Shown: piece after piece, positions 62,241 through 62,460 of the stretch
Layout: every line of letters starts with the position of its first letter
Numbering within the stretch: the first letter of the stretch is position 1
Assembly: GCA_021779935.1 (NCBI GenBank)
Contig: JAJXZT010000064.1
Span: forward strand, 1-62,460
DNA length: 62,460 nt
Source: Acidobacteriota bacterium
GTDB lineage: Bacteria > Acidobacteriota > Terriglobia > Terriglobales > Acidobacteriaceae
Reading direction: 5' to 3'
Notes under the pieces: model-generated
The model's database searches: none
What the model saw: the letters and a program-made list of their open reading frames with translations, nothing else
What the model was told of the DNA's origin: nothing
Translations under genes and position numbers: made by a program

Positions 62241-62460
62241 CGAATCGACGCTCCTTCCGTGTTCTTGCGGGGGGCGCCCTGCTGACTCATGGTGGTGACG
62301 TTGAGTCGCAGGTCAGCGGCAATCTCATCGATGATTTCCGGCTTGATGACCGATTCCCTCCGCGCATACCCGGTGAGTAACGCACCGTCACAGAGATGAT
62401 TAATGACTCTGGGCGTGCCCCGCGAATGGAAGAAAATGCGTTCCACCGTCACGCGGGGAA
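62237..62460 (-). CDS. XrtA-type AAA ATPase, C-terminal part (cut by window)
   Basis: Only the last ~74 codons are present, running off the right edge. The ending is recognisable: IFFHSRGTPRVINHLCDGAL, LTGYARRESVIKPEIIDEIA, as in PEP-CTERM/XrtA-associated ExeA-like ATPases. The nucleotide-binding part would be to the right. First gene known of the long minus-strand run. Coupled to the kinase gene by ATGA. Confidence 0.75.
   Translation of the reverse strand, partial: PRVTVERIFFHSRGTPRVINHLCDGALLTGYARRESVIKPEIIDEIAADLRLNVTTMSQQGAPRKNTEGASIR

Overview
The window looks like chromosome of an acidobacterium, most likely class Terriglobia (Koribacter/Terriglobus type). The evidence is a 1149-aa Oar-like TonB-type receptor with an N-terminal carboxypeptidase-regulatory domain, a CadC-like winged-helix/TolB-like regulator, a DUF5715 protein, FecR/anti-sigma proteins, PEP-CTERM proteins with an exosortase exopolysaccharide locus, and short intergenic hairpin repeats. 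No rRNA or ribosomal genes are present, so the assignment rests on gene content and is an inference.

Region 1 (1-17,988) is accessory DNA that reads as the right part of a genomic island. It holds an internally deleted IS transposase, the C-terminal remnant of an IetS-like subtilase (a defence-associated protease family), a resolvase / ribbon-helix-helix / XRE cluster, a phage structural-gene remnant, an ArsR repressor bracketed by two copies of one operator, a universal stress protein, an MgtC/DUF4010 membrane protein, a helix-hairpin-helix + multihaem cytochrome fusion, two exported proteins of unknown role, and a complete TetR-regulated RND efflux operon. It ends at 17,944-17,988 with the bare 3' portion of a tRNA-Pro(CGG) gene (anticodon loop to CCA). 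That is what an integrase leaves at the far end of an element inserted in a tRNA gene. The intact tRNA and the integrase would lie left of the window.

Region 2 (18-39.4 kb) looks like resident chromosome: small membrane proteins, the CadC-like regulator, an SPFH/band-7 protein with an upstream 53-aa membrane peptide, an L,D-transpeptidase, the Oar-like receptor, DUF5715, and a six-gene translationally coupled operon: ECF sigma factor, anti-sigma/FecR fusion, then two ABC-2 ATPase-permease pairs. A decayed 3' end of a paralogous permease, a PadR/membrane-protein pair and two PEP-CTERM proteins follow.

Region 3 (39.5-62.46 kb) is an exosortase-linked exopolysaccharide locus. On the minus strand are exosortase, EpsI and the TPR lipoprotein PrsT. 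A plus-strand pair encodes a membrane-anchored glycoside-hydrolase-like protein and a GT2 glycosyltransferase. Then comes a 15.4-kb minus-strand run of 14 mostly overlapping genes: XrtA-type ATPase (cut by the window edge), CpsD-like tyrosine kinase, polyprenyl-P sugar transferase, GT2, polysaccharide deacetylase, phosphodiesterase-like protein, GT4, nucleotidyltransferase-like protein, methyltransferase, DUF362 protein, GT4, O-antigen polymerase, GT and flippase. Together they can start, elongate, modify, flip and polymerise a surface polysaccharide; the exosortase would process PEP-CTERM proteins such as the two encoded just beside it.
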